Positions 20,601 through 30,299 of a stretch of 64,000 nt of DNA are shown here, piece by piece. Source of the stretch: Bathynomus jamesi (lineage: Eukaryota; Arthropoda; Malacostraca; Isopoda; Cirolanidae); assembly GCA_023014485.1 (NCBI GenBank), contig JAJOZX010006159.1, positions 228,297 through 292,296 of the forward strand, in the 5' to 3' direction. Numbering within the stretch: position 1 is the first letter of the stretch; every line of letters begins with the position of its first letter. The notes beneath the pieces are model-generated. The model was not told the origin of the DNA. It was given only the letters and a program-made list of their open reading frames with translations, and did not search any database. The position numbers and the translations under genes were made by a program.

Positions 20601-23316
20601 GGAGGTTAACCTGCATTTTCCTGAGTATCAAGTGGATATCGTATGTGCTCATTCGTCTCGATCTAGAGCAATTGTTCCTCTTGAATGCAATGGCCAGACT
20701 TATTGTGCTCTCGTGGATTCCGGAGCTGAGATTAGTTTGGTGTCTGAGACTACCTGGAAAACCATATTAGGTGAGCAGGAAGATTACTCAAAAGACATAA
20801 TTGTAAATATACAAGGGATGGCTGAACGTCGGGTCATGGTGACCAAATTCGTAAATTTGGATGTATCATTGAGAACGCAAGTGAAAGCAAAAGACCATCC
20901 ATTTGCTATCATGGATGATGGTTCTCTCCCATCATGCTTTTTGCTTGGAGCAAATTTCATGACTACTTCAGGACTAGTGCTAGATCTATCCAATGATAGC
21001 GTCCTGAAGGAGGGAGAAGTGGTCGCTACCTTCTTGGCAACGGCAGTAGACCCATCAGAGGGTCCTGAAGTGATCATTATCGGAAACGTTAGGCCGTATT
21101 CTCTTCTCGAACGGGTTAATGTTGAAACATTGCAGAGAAACGATCTAGACTTGCGCAGGCTTAGGAATTATCTAGGGAGAAGGAATGCGAATGCCCGTTG
21201 CCCGAGAAACTTATCTCGGTACAACCGCTATCTTAAAGACATCTATATAGAAAATGGGATTCTAGTTAAATACGACTCGTTAGATCTTGAACTGTATCCA
21301 CAGAACTTGATCTCATTTAACTTCCTGATTGAACTTGCCATCAGTGTCCATCTTGAAATGGCCCATGTTGGCCGTAATAAAGTCCTGGAAGTTCTTTCTC
21401 GAGACGTATTTCATCCTCGATTGTATCAGGTTGTACAGGAAGTGGTCACGTCATGTTCACAGTGCCAACTGAACAAAGTCTCAAGTCAAATTAAGGGTCC
21501 ACCTACCTTAAAGATCATGACCAGGTCACCTTTTGAATTGGTGGCTGCCGACTTGGTAGTGTTCCCAAAGACGTCTCGAGGGAACATTGGTTGTCTGGTA
21601 GTCGTAGACCACCATTCAAAGTGGGTGGTAGCCATCCCAATCATGAATAAGACTTCCCGCACCATCGCAAGATTGTTCGAGACCCGTGTCCTGCCTACTT
21701 TGTTGAGGAGGCCATGTCGGTTATTAACCGATAATGGGCCTGAATTCAGGGGTCAAGAATTTGAGCAAATGTTAGCTCAGTATGGCATCGTTCATGTTTT
21801 TACGACACCAAATCGTCCTGAAGGGAATGGGGCAGTCGAGAGAGTCAACCGTACCATTGGAGAGTTTCTTAGAAACCTTGTTCAAGGTCCTAGCTCATGG
21901 GATTTACATCTTCCCAGAGCCATCATATCATACAATGGTACTGTGCATACGGAGTTAACGATGTCTCCAGCGCAATTTTTATTGGCTAACTCGCATCCAG
22001 ACCCAATTCCAGCCCTTATCTCGGCTCAGATTCAAGGACAATGGGTTCCTGGTCACCCTAGTTTTTGTTCCTTCTCTAGAGGACAGCTGGTGATCAGGAA
22101 GGTAGTCCAAAAGGGGCACCTTGTCATGAACAAGCTTCTCCCCAAATATTGTGGCCCATTTTGTATTGATCGGGTAGAGTCAAATGGAGTCACTTATGTG
22201 ATTTCTCCAGCCTACCCAAATGACCAACCATTCTTAACATCATCACGTGCCCATCACACACAGTTACGCGCTTGGAAGGAGGCTCCTATTTTTCTCAGGA
22301 ACCATCCAAGCTACTCCCGATTGGTAAAACTTCCCTGGGTTATCCCAGAAGATCAGCCTGATGTACCTGATCAGGAATATTCTTGTCCGAATGAAGTCCC
22401 AAACTATGCCTATCTGTTCGAAAAGTCATCTGAAGAAAGTTTGTGGGATTCTTCTAGTGATTCTCATGATGAGGTGGAATCGGGAAAGCAGGGGGTACCC
22501 TTGGTGCATCCTTGGATTTCTGTAGCGCTGGACTCTTCTGGGGAGTCTTCCAGTGAATCATCGGAGAGTTCACTTGGTTCAACTGAACCGGATTTCTCAG
22601 GTTTTCCTGGCACTTCTCCAAGGTTGTCAGAGTCTCCTGATAGTCGTCGAGATTTCTTGGGGTTTCCTGACAATCCTCCGGATTTCTCAGGCTTCCCCGA
22701 TGCCTCTATTGTTAGGCCCATTCTCAGACCGGAGTCGCGAGTGGGAAAAGTCACATTCCGAGATTGTCCTGAACTGCCCAGTAGTGATTTGGATAATGCG
22801 ATTGGTGAGATGTCGCCGATTCCCCATGTGACTGGCCAGGCACGGGAACCGCCCGTGGATGATAAATTGGGTAGTTGTGATAGTCCACCTCACCATAGTT
22901 CCCCTTGTAGTGTCGCTGGGTCAAGTGGTTTATCTTCTCCAGACTCTTCCTCCCTAGTGAAATCGTTAGAGGTAACTCTAGAGTTCATACAGGAGGATAG
23001 GGAGGAGATATACCAGTTATTGGAAGGCCAGATAAGTTTGTGTGAACAGGGTCTTGATGCTGGTCATGAGGATGGGCGCCCGATTAGATTGAGTCTGTCA
23101 CCCATGAGAGAGCTGGTTTTAGAGGGACGTGCCCTGATTCAGGAAAACCGGAGGAGATCTCGAGAGCGATTGGTGGTCACCCGAAGACGGCTGGGGGAGG
23201 TGCTCCCGGCATTAACCGGCAGTTCTCCTCCACAAACCCGCTCCCGCGGACCAGTCATGGATCTTTCCCACGTCCCGAAGAAACCAGTTGAGTATGACCA
23301 TGACTTGCATCGGTAG
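17608..23316 (+). CDS. pol: pol polyprotein of Gypsy element
   Basis: About 1900 open codons; the frame starts at 17599 without an ATG, and numbering here is from codon GTG 17608. Retropepsin motif LIDTGAQ at residue 81. Reverse transcriptase with TLDLVRGYYQ and YIDD at 537-540. RNase H with WVDASAIGAG at about 690, then ELAAMRW and NTDHQALFY. A second retropepsin-like motif LVDSGAE at about 1037, followed by FLLGANFM. Integrase zinc finger H1248, H1253, C1283, C1286, then the D1315, D1375, E1411 triad with D-x35-E spacing. A GPF-type module follows (KYCGPFCIDRV). The C-terminal about 400 residues are Ser/Pro-rich with repeats of DFSGFP. It encodes the replication and integration enzymes. It could be functional apart from the missing start. 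Confidence 0.92.
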   Translation: MCDSPGDLRSHALEKPGELGQPPTTPFGASETIFHEQAAPVVEPDLPTLDFRGVKFAELEPANVLTLDVVINNTIINSLIDTGAQVSLISGGLVEQLGLVLDTQDRIPIRGIGKDLACHTLGSINIALSLHNIVMKPCTFLVIPHLDTNYPLFLGLDFLRKNGLQVNLSRRRISGTCEDGSKWDVYLGSGGTECTKLRYQAKCWAAESVQRNDCGPVRVPVEWEGRESELNGPCACSQGASMWFYDGSAVNAHLGDKVIGVPGIMNVEQPSVLLYTRGKSLGKIKKGDLIGYMYTIVIPEHESNVLQCRTATQGDVGPSQVSPTLQDWTPERIQSGISLDGLTPDQKESVHRLLESRKEVLSRGDADVGAARMTPHRIELYDETPIFQRPRRFPEPITQVIEDQCQELHELGIIEPTTSPWSAPVVPIRKPDGSIRLCVDYRKLNKITKPDRFPMANLTDSVYSLHGVRYFTTLDLVRGYYQMPIEEDSRDYTAFSTPHGHWRFRKLSFGLRNAPSAFQREMQEVLKSFSRKNVLVYIDDILIMEKTFAAHLKLVGSVLKVLEDHGIKIKPPKCRWFKSKVPFLGHTVSSSGLSKSPEYMEKVSNFPKPTTIRELREFLGLINFQRKFLPQCSPLAKPLSELTGKSASTNLQWTSEMESSFDALKTEMQREIELAFPDYRETAEKINLWVDASAIGAGACLTQVQDGRVRIIAHASMTFSKPQRKYSVTERELAAMRWGVKTFRAFLYGIPFVLNTDHQALFYLHNMKLVNDRIARTLEDLAEFDFELHYIPGKENQAADTLSRHFQTPQEDGTEVTPTDFPKGLMVLFKPDGGGDSLIECLLHVLTQVLEKECPDSVTSLRKQLVGELMTKPSRYKIQLNAKKKQSLRLMTLAGQPMTLEVLLVCSHLYNLDIVLHFGSTHPLVFQVPAGVGDDSRERVHLQCLGGIHFNLLQETNTFHANNLSLINTINSYDATDSDPDPVNPIMDSHENPDPQGQEVNLHFPEYQVDIVCAHSSRSRAIVPLECNGQTYCALVDSGAEISLVSETTWKTILGEQEDYSKDIIVNIQGMAERRVMVTKFVNLDVSLRTQVKAKDHPFAIMDDGSLPSCFLLGANFMTTSGLVLDLSNDSVLKEGEVVATFLATAVDPSEGPEVIIIGNVRPYSLLERVNVETLQRNDLDLRRLRNYLGRRNANARCPRNLSRYNRYLKDIYIENGILVKYDSLDLELYPQNLISFNFLIELAISVHLEMAHVGRNKVLEVLSRDVFHPRLYQVVQEVVTSCSQCQLNKVSSQIKGPPTLKIMTRSPFELVAADLVVFPKTSRGNIGCLVVVDHHSKWVVAIPIMNKTSRTIARLFETRVLPTLLRRPCRLLTDNGPEFRGQEFEQMLAQYGIVHVFTTPNRPEGNGAVERVNRTIGEFLRNLVQGPSSWDLHLPRAIISYNGTVHTELTMSPAQFLLANSHPDPIPALISAQIQGQWVPGHPSFCSFSRGQLVIRKVVQKGHLVMNKLLPKYCGPFCIDRVESNGVTYVISPAYPNDQPFLTSSRAHHTQLRAWKEAPIFLRNHPSYSRLVKLPWVIPEDQPDVPDQEYSCPNEVPNYAYLFEKSSEESLWDSSSDSHDEVESGKQGVPLVHPWISVALDSSGESSSESSESSLGSTEPDFSGFPGTSPRLSESPDSRRDFLGFPDNPPDFSGFPDASIVRPILRPESRVGKVTFRDCPELPSSDLDNAIGEMSPIPHVTGQAREPPVDDKLGSCDSPPHHSSPCSVAGSSGLSSPDSSSLVKSLEVTLEFIQEDREEIYQLLEGQISLCEQGLDAGHEDGRPIRLSLSPMRELVLEGRALIQENRRRSRERLVVTRRRLGEVLPALTGSSPPQTRSRGPVMDLSHVPKKPVEYDHDLHR

Positions 23317-23597
23317 ATTCCGGAATATTATCATGTGAATGTGTTTGGGTTATTTATGTTTAAACTTTTTAGAATTGCCAGTTCAAAATCAGTAGTTCCA
23401 TGTTTAATAAAGTTAGCTAGTTAGAATCTATGTAAAATGGAAAGGAAATTCTAAGGATTTTTGTGAATTAATGTAAATAGATTATTGTAAGGCATTGCTA
23501 AATGGAAGGAGAGATTTTGCTAGGGATGGTATTTGGATCTGTTGGGACGAGAGTGGTTCCCTGGTGGATTGGTCTTTTTGAGTGGCTCTGCCGCTCG

Positions 23598-23607
23598 AAG
23601 GGGGGAA
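23598..23607 (+). promoter_or_regulatory. Polypurine tract of Gypsy element
   Basis: AAGGGGGGAA directly abuts the 3' LTR and is the expected primer for plus-strand DNA synthesis. Confidence 0.85.
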
Positions 23608-24883
23608 TGTAGTAGGGACCACTGATTAACAAATCATGGTAGTTGTGTGTTTTAACCTTCATCCTTTCTCTCCCATACAGGTTTGAATGCCATAACCCCC
23701 ATAAAATCTAGCCCCATAGAATCTAACGTCAGAATTGTGGCTTAATGTTCTAAAAAGATAAAACAAACCACAAAAAAGGGGTTTTTTTTTGTTTAAGAAG
23801 TCCTGAAATGGGTAGGCTTGCCAAATCTGAACAGGCCAACAAAGTGCACAGTGCGACTGGGTATACGTGTAATGTCGGTTGCTGAAGCTAGAAGTTAAGA
23901 AAGACAGAAATTAGATGACATTCATCTAGTGCGTTTGACTCCTTGAACTCGAACAATCATCCCCGAACCTTTTGAAAGTTTTAAGTGGTGGTACCTGCAC
24001 ATCAGTTAAGGCCAGGTATCAATAACACCTTGCCCTCCTTTCCATTTAGCCTAGTCAGGGATATTTAGGGTATAATTATTGTATGCGAACAAAAACAACT
24101 AAAAGAAGGACATTTAAGTTTCAAGATAAGGAATCAGGACGCAACTCCTCATTGTTTCTTGATTCATCTTGATTGTAACCCAAAGGAGCCTCTCTTGACC
24201 ATTGTAATGCAAGATAGATCACTTGCTTTGCCAAAATCCAGTTGTCTGTGACCATGTGTTAACATATATATGAAATTGTGCTCTTGCGATTGACACTGCG
24301 TGTACATTTGTGAAAGATATACCTTATTGCTTGTCTGCCCACTTACCTTAATGTCCTTGCTTCACCCTGCCTAACCCCCGCTTTTCTAACTTTTTCCTCC
24401 CTTTCATGTGTTGTATAGAATGTAAACTCCCCTTTCCATCAATAAAGTTTGTCCATGGTTTTTCCTCTAGTGTGTTTTTCCAACCCGTTGAGGTTACAGT
24501 TTGATTTGGCTACGGCATTGTCATCGGGAATGTGGTGAGCATTTTTGTTTCCTTTTTCGTGGAATATTGGGAGGTCCTGAGGTTGGGTCAGTCCGGTGGG
24601 CATTGGGACACTTAACTAATCGCATTGTTTCTCTGTTCTGAGGATAACGAGGTCACGCCTGGAGGGTCGCGTCGGGATCAACGAGACTCCGGGAAGGTTT
24701 ACCGCATCAGGGATTCTTAGAAGCCCGTCCTCCCTCAGCCAACGAGCCGCCTTTGGGTGTTTGGTTTTGAAGTAAGTCTTCTCCCCGTACCGGTAGACAA
24801 AAATTGCATGAAATAAAAATGTTGTCGGGTGGTTCACATTGACTCGGAACTTCATTGGTTTATTGGATAACCCCACCGCAACA
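23608..24883 (+). repeat. 3' LTR of Gypsy element
   Basis: Same length (1276 bp) and nearly identical to the 5' LTR. Differences noticed are mostly single-base indels in A, T or C runs plus a few substitutions. The polyadenylation signal AATAAA is at 24441-24446. Confidence 0.95.
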
Positions 24884-25989
24884 GCATTACCAAACTTCAC
24901 TTTAGCGGACTCCGAGTCATTAAAGTGAAGGTGACGCCACTGGAATATTATTGGAACCAGCCCTCGAATGAGGTTGCAGTCAGTTGTTTCCTGTTGTATT
25001 GCGTGGGCAGTGGTGGCGAGTGGTTGGGTATGTGCATAGTGCCGCTTCCAAGTGTTGTGCATGTTAGGCATTCTTTTGTGTGATGTTACATAGATAGTTA
25101 CATAATTATTTATATTTATGTATCGAAATTTCATTTATTTATAAATACTGTATGTATGTACTGTATGTAGTTATACGTTTTCATTTCTTATTATTATGTT
25201 ACACAGGTCTTATCAGTTCATAGCACTTTTTTTTTTAGTTCAAAGTGACTTATCAGTTAATAGCAGTATATATGAGTACAGTGATAGTCTGTGCTTTAAC
25301 AGTGTATGTACATACTTTACTTAATTATTGCCTGCTCATACAAACTTTATTTTCTAGACAATGGCATCCACAAGTGGTACTACCAGTGTCAAACAGAAAA
25401 GGCGTATGATCTCCATTGAAGAGAGAGAGCGATTCTCGCTGACATAGAACAAGGGTTAAGTGTAGCGTTTATTATGCAGAAGCATAAGATAAGCAGACCA
25501 CCATCTACAAAGTCAAGCAGAAGTGCAACGAAATACATGCCTATATGCTAAACCAGGGGTGGGGAACCTTTTTTCATTGGAAAGCCGCATTTCATTTAAC
25601 CAAGACCCTATTAGGCCACATGCTGAGAATTTAACATATACAGTACAACAAAATGTCATATTTTAGTCTACAATCTACATATTTACTAATTTTAAATCAA
25701 ACTTGATAATACTGAGGGGTTTTTATAATAAATAAAAAAATTCGCAAGTGCATTATTTTTGGGGGGGAATAATTGACAATAGAACTAATATTAAGTGAAA
25801 ATAATATTAAGTGAAATGATGTTAATATTAAGTGAAAAAGTATAAACCATTTAATTACTTTTTGTGACTGCTTATTGCGGGACAGGAGTCGTACATTGGT
25901 TCCAACATCATTGACTGTAGTTTTAGTTGGTCCTACAGGTGAATATTCGTCATCTGAGATCTCAAGCGCGTTTTGATTTGAGTCACATA

Positions 25990-27693
25990 CAAAAATGTTG
26001 ATTCACAACAGTAGGTTGTGCCGAAACAAGACAACATTCGACGAGCATGTTGGCGCAGACGTGGTATTCAATGGCATTTTTCCATATTTCAACAGGATCC
26101 TTCTTAGTATCAAATAGAGACTTAAGGATATTATCTTCTAATAGCTCAATCAACTCCATCTGTAAATCTTCAGGTGCTTTGGAGACATCAACCAGTGTGG
26201 TTGGAAAGCTAGTTTCAGTGTGAAGTAATGTTTCTCAAAATCTTCAAATCCTTCATCGTATTCTTCAATCAGGGAGTCTAGGACAGCTGTGTATTCTTTC
26301 ACATCGCATTCCCTTAATGATTTGCTTGTATCTTCTTCATCAATTACCTTTCCCAGTTCAGGGAAGTGTTCAGCTGAAGTTCCGATTGGGTAAGGATATT
26401 TTTTAAAAAGCGCAGCTTCCTTCGAAAGCCTGGATTTTTTGCCACATTTCATATATGGATTTAGTTTTACCTTGCAAAGAAATATTCAGATCATTTTGCC
26501 TTGATATTAGTCACACAAAAATGCAGCATTCTGCAGAAAGCCTTTTTTGACAATTCACATGGTTCATTGAGTTCCTCAAAAATCTTGTGATTTGTTTTCG
26601 CAAGACAAAGTTTTTCAAAGACTTGCCGTTATGACAACCAGTGCACTTTAGAATGATACGGAAGATCCACAGAATGTTTCATCATCAAAGCAAAACATAT
26701 TGCGAAACTGCCGATGTCGTGATGCATTTGCTCTAATGTAGTTCACAATATGTATAACTTTACTTAATGTGTCACTTAAAACAGTAGATTTGGCACAGAG
26801 ATTCTGTTTATGCAAAATACAGTGAAAGGAAATCAAGCTATCTGGATATGGCAGTTCTTTTCGTAATAGAGCAACAAATCCTGCACATTTTCCTCTCATG
26901 GAAGGTGCACTATCTGTGCATACACTTAATAAATTACATAAATTCAGTTTCACTTCACGGCATTTTTCTTTGAAGAGAGAGAAGACATCAATTCCGCGTG
27001 TCTTCCCCATAAGGGTACCCAAAGCCAGTAACTCCTCGTAGTATTGAAAATCTACAGTTATAACACGAATAAAAAATGACACGCGCTGAGTCAGTAATAT
27101 CAGTGGACTCTCCAAGGCAATCGAATAATAATATTTCGCTTTGGCATATTGTATGAAGCTGGTTCAGTTACATTGAGGGCTAATTTATGTTGCCGATCAG
27201 TTATGGGTCCTTCTTGAAAGAGGTAGTTGTTTGTATTTGTTACCTTGTCTGAATCTAAAGAGGCTACAACTTCAACAATGCATTCTTTTATGATTTCCAC
27301 ATCGCTATATGGCTTAACTCTTTTTCCAAGTATATATGCTACTTTATAAGTTGCTTCAGTGATTTCAGTCCCTAGGCCTGACATCGTTTTAAATACTTGC
27401 TGTTGTTGCTGCTTTTGAAGTTTCATCTTCGTAAGTGCAGACTTTCAGGGTTCTCCTTCCAATATAGCATACTTGTGGTTCTTATGAGTTGCATAATGCT
27501 GATATGCATTGTGTTGCTTCACTGTTGCAATTATGGCATTGCAGAGCAAACACATCATTTTATCTTTCTCAGCAACTATGAAATACTGCAATTCCCATTC
27601 TTCATGGAATACTCTCTTCTCTTCCTTTAATTTCTTTTCACAGTTTTTGACATGATTAGGGTACCAGAAGATTTTAAAATAAAAATGGTACAC
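25990..27693 (-). pseudogene. hAT transposase, GTF2IRD2-like
   Basis: Read on the minus strand in several frames. The C2H2/BED-like finger MCLLCNAIIATVKQHNAYQHYATHKNH lies near 27520-27600 (two Cys, two His). ITEATYKVAYILGKRVKPYSD follows near 27300; then CTDSAPSMRGKCAGF, the catalytic Asp region near 26910; FHCILHKQNLCAK (CxxH) near 26810; and a C-terminal segment with DTKKDPVEIWKNAIEYHV near 26080. The order matches the hAT transposases from which vertebrate GTF2IRD2 and FAM200 C-termini derive. The final hATC signature is not recognisable, and there are several stops and frameshifts. Confidence 0.8.
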
Positions 27694-27810
27694 AAATTGA
27701 TCAAAGATTTACAGTTTTAAGGAAACAAGCGTGCGTGTCACTATCGGAGAATCGTCAGTAACTGTCATCCAGTCGAGTTGATTATTGATAGGTAAGGTCG
27801 TAAGCCGTAA

Positions 27811-27844
27811 GGCAACGCTGCCAGTTTCAACTGGCAGCGTTGCC
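27811..27844. repeat. Perfect 16-bp hairpin
   Basis: Arms 27811-27826 and 27829-27844 (GGCAACGCTGCCAGTT and its complement) around a 2-base centre. It lies in the subterminal 5' region of the hAT, where it may serve as a transposase-binding or transcription-stop structure (inference). Confidence 0.9.
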
Positions 27845-30299
27845 ATATTTCCTATTGTTCAAGCCATAAAGAAGGTTTGTATGTGTAAGAAGCAGTGAAG
27901 CTGAAACCATGATCTAATGAAATACCTAAAGCCTTAAGGGGTATCAGTTGCTGTCCATTATCGTACGGTATGAATTCTGAATGTCAAATAGGCAGAAGGC
28001 CGCAACTAGTACCCCAAAAGGCCGCAGGTTCCCCACCCCTGTGCTAGACAGTGAATCCAAAGGCAGGAGTTCAAAATGGTCTCACTTGAACACATCCTAC
28101 AAGAAAAACACAGATGTGGCTGTGTAAATGTGGTTCAAGCAGCAACGGGCCAAGAACATTCCAGTCAGAGGAATCGACATCCAGTCAGCAGCTAAGCATT
28201 TCGCGCAGGAGATCAACACACAGACTTTAAAGCAAGTGGTGGCTGGCTGTATCGTTTCCAGTGCAGGCATGGCTTATCGAACAGAAAGCTTATGGGAGAA
28301 GCAGCAAGTGCAGACCTGTCTCAAGTGGAGTCATTCAGGTGTGAACTACAGACTCTGATTGATGAGGCTGGGGTTGCTTCCTATCAGCTGTATAATGGCG
28401 ATGAGACAGGCTTATTTTGGAAGAGTATGCCCACAAATACACTGGCCCACAACAGACAAACAGCATGTGTCTGTGTTGGCCTGCACAAATGCTGACAGCA
28501 CACAGACTGAAGCCTTGGTCGTTGGAAGATCAGCCAAGCCTCACGTACTCAAGGACTGCATGCACAAACTTCCAGTCATCTACAGGAGCAGCAAGAAGGC
28601 CTGGTTCACAGGGGCTATTTTCCACAAATGGTTCCACAAGTTCTTCATTGCGCAGGTGAAGGCATACCAGGAACATGTTTTGAAAATAAGCCCTGAAGAT
28701 ATGAAGGCTGTCCTCTTGCTAGACAATGCGCCAGCATACCCACATGCAAAGGAACTCGCAAGTGAGGATGGCAAGATCAGAGCTATGTTCCTCCCCCCTA
28801 ATTCCACGTCAGTAATACAACCTATGGACCAGGAGGTGATTGAGCTGCAAGAGAATCTACAGGGCCAAGCAATTGGAGCAGTGCTTGTGTGTCATCTCTG
28901 AAGATGACACAGAGGACAGGGCTGAGAAGACACTAAGGAACTTCAAGCCTACAACATCAAGTCTGCTATCTACAATTGGGCCGACAGCTGGACGAGTCAA
29001 GGAGTCCACTCTACGCAATGCCTGGAAGAAACTGCTCCATACATCCAGGACCTGGAAATAGACTTTGAGGGCTTCAAGCCACAGGACTATTTGGGTGTTC
29101 TCCAACAAGCAGGTGAAACAGAGGCTACAGAGGACAAGTTGTGGAATGGCTTGATGCTGACGATGGTGACCCAGGGTTATGAAGATCTTAGTGAGAGTGA
29201 AATTGTGGCCAACATTTCAGTCAGGTCTGAAGACAGATCCACCGATGAACCTCTTGATGATGATAAGGACGCTGAAGATGTCTCTGAAGTTATACCTAAG
29301 ACTACATTGAGCCAGGCAAGAGACGCTACTGATGTTCTGCTGAAATTCATTGATGAGACTATGGCACTGCTAATTTCTCCCTTACTATAACTACATAAGG
29401 AAGTGCTAAAATTAAATCACTACCAGTCAAAACAAAAGGATCAAGCAAACGAAAATTCATGATTTCTTCAAGCCTTCTGCTGCCAAGCCCCGATGCACGT
29501 CCACGCCCATTTCACACCGAAGCTCCGTTTCAAGCGGAATGTCTGACCTTTCACTGCCCGCTGAACATCACCACGCCAAGTACTAGCAGCAGTGTTGGCT
29601 TCACTGTCACCACTCAGTTTCCTGAGAGTGCAAGCACTAGCAGTAGTACTCCTTCACCAGCCATCCTACTGGAGCCTGAAGTGGAGTTCAGGACCCTCAC
29701 ACCACACCTGGATTTTCCAGCCATCACACCAGAAGTTCCCAACAATATTTTGGAGGATTGGTGAGTAGGGTGGAGCAATTTCCCTGATTTTGAAATGACA
29801 TTAGTAATAGTGCGGAAATGTGCTGTTATGTTGAATGCAAAGTGACAAACCATTTTTCTCTAAGACAATATCTTCAGGTGCCAACCGCGTTGTAAAGAAA
29901 ATAAAAGATTATCATACAAAATATAGATCATATAAAACAGCCTAAAGGTATGAAATAAACAGAGTCTTAATTAGATAAGTGCAAAAATTTAAAAATGATG
30001 CTCAAAATCTTTTTGATATTGCCATTGTAAATGTAAAGACTTTCAATCCTGCAATGCCCAAAATCAAATCAAGTACAGAAATATGAACAAGAATTCCTAA
30101 AAGACCAAGAACAAAAAGAAAAGTGGCCATAGGATCAGTTGATGTTTCTGCTTTTAAAAAAATACAATTAGCACAAGTTAGAAAAAGCAGTAGAGATTTG
30201 TATCTCTCAAAACAACTGCCAGTAATGTCATCGACTTCATATTCAAAAGTTTTCAGTTGAAGATATATCTTCTTCAACAGATACAGAAAAAGAATCTGA

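Larger units (their letters stand above)
14374..24883 (+). mobile_element. Ty3/Gypsy LTR retrotransposon, 10.5 kb, nearly intact
   Basis: Two 1276-bp LTRs (TG...CA ends) bracket a primer-binding site, gag, pol and a polypurine tract. The 4-bp duplication GCAT flanks the element (14370-14373 and 24884-24887). Pol order is protease, reverse transcriptase, RNase H, a second protease-like motif, integrase: the Ty3/Gypsy order. No env-like frame is seen downstream of pol. The LTRs differ mainly by single-base indels, so insertion was recent. It sits in the 5' part of the Tigger-like element J. Confidence 0.95.
25554..28041 (-). mobile_element. hAT transposon, GTF2IRD2/ZBED-like type
   Basis: Termini are CAGGGGTGGGGAACC in perfect inverted copy. 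Flanks are TGCTAAAC (25546-25553) and TGCTAGAC (28042-28049), an 8-bp duplication with one change. It is inserted in the Tigger transposase gene, between its HTH and catalytic parts. Confidence 0.9.
25361..29630 (+). pseudogene. pogo/Tigger (jerky-like) transposase, split by hAT
   Basis: ATG 25361 follows a ttttctag splice acceptor. The start reads KQKRRMISIEER, the Tigger/CENP-B-type HTH entry. It decays and is interrupted at 25554-28041 by a hAT. It resumes with a CENP-B-like region (WFKQQRAKNIPVRG, near 28130) and the DDE_1 domain: GDETGLFW near 28400, LLLDNAPAYPHAKEL near 28720 and STSVIQPMDQEV near 28810, so all three Asp motifs are visible. Near 29446-29469 is QTKIHDFF, a canonical PCNA-binding (PIP) box of the type known in pogo transposase. 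Several frameshifts and stops make it nonfunctional. It mobilised element J by TA-targeted cut-and-paste. Confidence 0.8.

Noticed and set aside
23317..23607. env gene of the Gypsy element
   Set aside because: Only about 290 bases separate pol from the polypurine tract and no open frame with signal peptide or membrane segment is present.
24616..25134. 172-codon minus-strand frame across the 3' LTR end
   Set aside because: It straddles the LTR boundary and the interrupted Tigger sequence, so it is a chance frame created by the insertion.
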